From the NCBI GenBank assembly GCA_003512825.1, contig DOOI01000104.1, positions 7,998 to 16,199 of the forward strand: a stretch of DNA of 8,202 nt. The letters are read 5' to 3'. Position 1 is the first letter of the stretch, and each line of letters starts with the position of its first letter. Origin of the DNA: Paracoccaceae bacterium. Its GTDB lineage: Bacteria; Pseudomonadota; Alphaproteobacteria; Rhodobacterales; Rhodobacteraceae. The translations under genes and the position numbers were made by a program. Shown here one piece after another: positions 6,584 through 8,202 of this stretch. The notes under the pieces were generated by a model. It saw only the letters and a program-made list of their open reading frames with translations. It ran no database searches and was not told the DNA's origin.

Positions 6584-6973
6584 GTGCTGGGCATCGTTAT
6601 CGTTGCACATGGGGGATTGGCGCGCGAGTATCTGGCGGCCATTGAGCATGTCGTGGGCGTACAGCCAGGCATCATGCCGATTGCCATTGAGGCCGATCAT
6701 GACCGCTCTCAGAAGCAGGGAGAGATTTGTGCGGCTGCAGATGCGGTGGATCAAGGAACAGGTGTGGTCGTGGTGACTGACATGTTTGGCGGATCGCCTT
6801 CAAACCTTGCGATGCGGGCCTGTTTGCCCGAAGGGCGTCGGATACTTTATGGGGCAAATCTGCCTATGTTGATCAAATTGGCAAAAAGCCGTCATTTGCC
6901 GGTGGCAGACGCGGTTCGGGCTGCGATGGATGCAGGGCGCAAATACATCGACAGCCAGACGATTACGGAATGA
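6584..6973 (+). CDS. manX: PTS EIIA component, mannose family
   Basis: Single-domain EIIA of the mannose family, which takes a phosphoryl group from HPr on a histidine. It is 129 residues, the usual size of a stand-alone domain. Visible are the active-site H9 in IVIVAHGG, the TDMFGGSPSN loop (65-74) typical of the family, and GANLPML. No EIIB, EIIC or EIID is encoded nearby, so a regulatory rather than transport role is likely. The start is GTG at 6584, preceded by AAGGA (6569-6573) at 10 nt, directly after the rapZ stop. An in-frame extension back to 6476 lies wholly within rapZ and adds unrelated residues. Its stop overlaps the HPr start by 4 nt (ATGA). The symbol follows common alphaproteobacterial usage; ptsM is sometimes used. 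Confidence 0.93.
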   Translation: MLGIVIVAHGGLAREYLAAIEHVVGVQPGIMPIAIEADHDRSQKQGEICAAADAVDQGTGVVVVTDMFGGSPSNLAMRACLPEGRRILYGANLPMLIKLAKSRHLPVADAVRAAMDAGRKYIDSQTITE

Positions 6974-7260
6974 CCGGAAAAATGACTGAAACAGTGAGCC
7001 GAAACCTGAAGATCATCAATGAAAAGGGCCTGCATGCGCGCGCTTCGGCAAAGTTTGTTGAAGTCGTGGAGGGCTTTGACGCCCGCGCGGAAGTTGGGCG
7101 CGACGGCATGTCCGCTTCTGGGGACAGCATTATGGGGCTTTTGATGTTGGCAGCGTCAAAGGGAACAACTATTGAGGTTCAAACCTCTGGACCGGATGCC
7201 GCGGCGCTTGCAGATGCTCTGACGGCTTTGGTGGCCGATCGGTTCGGCGAGGGGATGTAA
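6970..7260 (+). CDS. ptsH: Phosphocarrier protein HPr
   Basis: Small cytoplasmic carrier that receives phosphate from enzyme I (not in this window) and passes it to EIIA. It is 96 residues from ATG 6970, or 92 if translation starts at the ATG at 6982; the family norm is near 88-90. The catalytic H22 lies in NEKGLHARASAKFV. The regulatory serine, S53, is conserved in GDSIMGLLML, the site HprK modifies in other bacteria, so both control inputs appear intact. ATGA overlap with the EIIA gene suggests coupled translation and makes the 6970 start likely, though no strong ribosome site is visible there. It is the last gene of the tight run; a hairpin follows 24 nt after its stop. Confidence 0.95.
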   Translation: MTGKMTETVSRNLKIINEKGLHARASAKFVEVVEGFDARAEVGRDGMSASGDSIMGLLMLAASKGTTIEVQTSGPDAAALADALTALVADRFGEGM

Positions 7261-7283
7261 GGAACCAATTGCGGCGCGCCAAG

Positions 7284-7315
7284 ATCCGCGACCGCGTGTA
7301 AAAGCGGTGGCGGAT
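7284..7315 (+). promoter_or_regulatory. Strong hairpin after ptsH masking the next ribosome binding site
   Basis: ATCCGCGACCGC (7284-7295) and GCGGTGGCGGAT (7304-7315) pair over 12 positions with a single G-G mismatch and an 8-nt loop. No T-run follows, so it is not a classical intrinsic terminator. The right arm contains GGCGGA (7309-7314), the only plausible Shine-Dalgarno for the acyltransferase GTG at 7322 (7 nt away). It may stabilise the upstream mRNA end, lower expression of the downstream gene, or both; the role is inference. Confidence 0.6.
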
Positions 7316-7321
7316 TAAGTG

Positions 7322-8202
7322 GTGGATAGCGCACAAGGCCAATCAAGCGTCGTCGCAACGACTGCGACAGCGCAGGTGCCTTCAAAATATGATCGTCGCA
7401 GCCTGTCCTATGCCAATACTTTCGATAACAAGACACAGGCCTTGGTGATCCGCGCCATGGAGTGGATGACGGGCAAGGTGACTGTGATCCGGCTGATCCG
7501 CGAGTTTGAGCGGCGGGGAGCACCGACGGGGATCGAGTTTTGGCGCGCGGCCTTGGATGTGATGGGGATCCCGCTTCAAACCCCGGCGGAGCAGATCGCC
7601 CGGTTGCCTAGCAAAGGGCCTGTGGTTGTTGTGGCCAACCACCCCCATGGGTTGGTCGATGGTATGATTTTGGCTGATTTGATTGGCCGGGTTCGCACTG
7701 ATTTTCGGATCCTGACCCGATCAGTCTTGACTGGGATCGACGAGGTGGCGGCAAGCTATCTGATCCCGGTGCCGTTTCCGCATGATCCCGAGGCACAGCG
7801 CAAGAGCGTGGAGATGCGCGCGCAAGCAATGGCACATCTGAAGGCAGGCGGCGTGGTTTCGGTGTTCCCGTCAGGTGTGGTGGCGTCTTCCGAAGGCTTT
7901 TTCGGGCCAGCGATTGAGGCTGAATGGAATGTGTTTACGGCGCAGTTGATCCGTCGTTCGGGCGCGATTGTCGTGCCGATCCATTTTCCTGGTTCGAATT
8001 CGCGCTGGTATCAGATTGCCAACAAGCTTTCTGCGACGCTGCGGCAGGGTTTGTTGCTGCATGAGATCGTTCATGCGCTCAACAAGCCACAAAAACCCGT
8101 AGTCGGAGAGCCGCTGACAGAGGCGCAGCTGGCGCGTCTGGAGACAGATCCGCGCGGGTTCATGGCGTGGTTGCGCGAGCATACGCTCGCGCTCGCCGAC
8201 TG
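7322..8202 (+). CDS. Lysophospholipid acyltransferase family protein (cut at window end)
   Basis: Likely membrane-associated acyltransferase of the PlsC/hemolysin-like group, which moves an acyl chain from acyl-ACP or acyl-CoA to a lysophospholipid or a lipid precursor. The motifs, numbered from GTG 7322, are NHPHGLVD (106-113), corresponding to the NHPFGxxD catalytic block of this subgroup; FPSG (182-185); and VVPIHFPGSNSRWYQ (217-231). No clear membrane helix is seen; hydrophobic stretches are short. The frame is open from an in-frame TAA at 7316 through 293 codons and ends in TG at the last base, so the next base, if A, would complete a stop; the protein is probably whole. Two tandem GTG codons (7319, 7322) are possible starts; the second is better spaced from GGCGGA. 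The substrate cannot be told from sequence; ornithine-lipid and phosphatidic-acid synthesis are both possible. Confidence 0.88.
   Translation, partial: MDSAQGQSSVVATTATAQVPSKYDRRSLSYANTFDNKTQALVIRAMEWMTGKVTVIRLIREFERRGAPTGIEFWRAALDVMGIPLQTPAEQIARLPSKGPVVVVANHPHGLVDGMILADLIGRVRTDFRILTRSVLTGIDEVAASYLIPVPFPHDPEAQRKSVEMRAQAMAHLKAGGVVSVFPSGVVASSEGFFGPAIEAEWNVFTAQLIRRSGAIVVPIHFPGSNSRWYQIANKLSATLRQGLLLHEIVHALNKPQKPVVGEPLTEAQLARLETDPRGFMAWLREHTLALAD

Noticed and set aside
7871..8182. A 103-codon open frame on the minus strand at the window end
   Set aside because: It is antisense to the acyltransferase motifs on the + strand and has no features of its own.
1..8202. Search for mobile elements, CRISPR arrays, tRNA or rRNA genes and phage attachment sites
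   Set aside because: I saw no terminal inverted repeats with a transposase, no spaced repeats of CRISPR type and no tRNA-like folds. The gene order is an ordinary conserved chromosomal block.

Overview
The window looks like chromosomal DNA of an alphaproteobacterium, most likely a marine Rhodobacteraceae (Roseobacter-group) member. The reasons are the gene order pckA / chvI-chvG-hprK-rapZ-EIIA(Man)-HPr, the minimal HprK of about 137 residues, the Arg-containing P-loop in RapZ, and moderately high GC with GTG and TTG starts. This taxonomic call comes from remembered gene order and protein style, not from a search.

Layout. (1) Positions 1-789: a stand-alone + strand gene for an unrecognised 234-residue protein that may have a GNAT-like fold. 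It has a strong ribosome binding site partly inside a small hairpin, and it ends at an 11-bp perfect-stem terminator. (2) Positions 811-2409, minus strand: a complete ATP-dependent PEP carboxykinase (pckA), convergent with the first gene. (3) Positions 2410-2805: a 396-bp divergent control region with no gene. It holds repeated GTTAGCGC elements that look like LacI-family half-operators, a TGTGA cluster, a leader hairpin on the pckA side and a candidate chvI promoter. (4) Positions 2806-7260, plus strand: a tightly packed operon of six genes with spacings of -1, 12, 4, 13 and -4 nt: response regulator ChvI, sensor kinase ChvG, HPr kinase/phosphorylase, RapZ, mannose-family EIIA and HPr. (5) From 7322 to the window end: a lysophospholipid acyltransferase-like gene starting with GTG, separated from HPr by 61 nt that contain a strong imperfect hairpin over its ribosome binding site. 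It is cut by the window edge, probably within its stop codon.

How the genes work together. Established knowledge of these families says ChvG/ChvI is an envelope or acid-stress two-component system in alphaproteobacteria. HprK, EIIA and HPr form a phosphorelay that lacks sugar permease components in this window and is therefore probably regulatory. PckA is the gluconeogenic entry enzyme that such carbon-sensing circuits control. The operon thus appears to join envelope sensing, a carbon/nitrogen-type phosphorelay, amino-sugar or RNA-linked regulation (RapZ) and possibly membrane lipid acylation, with pckA divergently placed across a shared control region. This locus type is known. I see no evidence for an entirely new system. 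The less-described parts are the intergenic DNA elements, the two RBS-occluding hairpins and the unidentified first gene.
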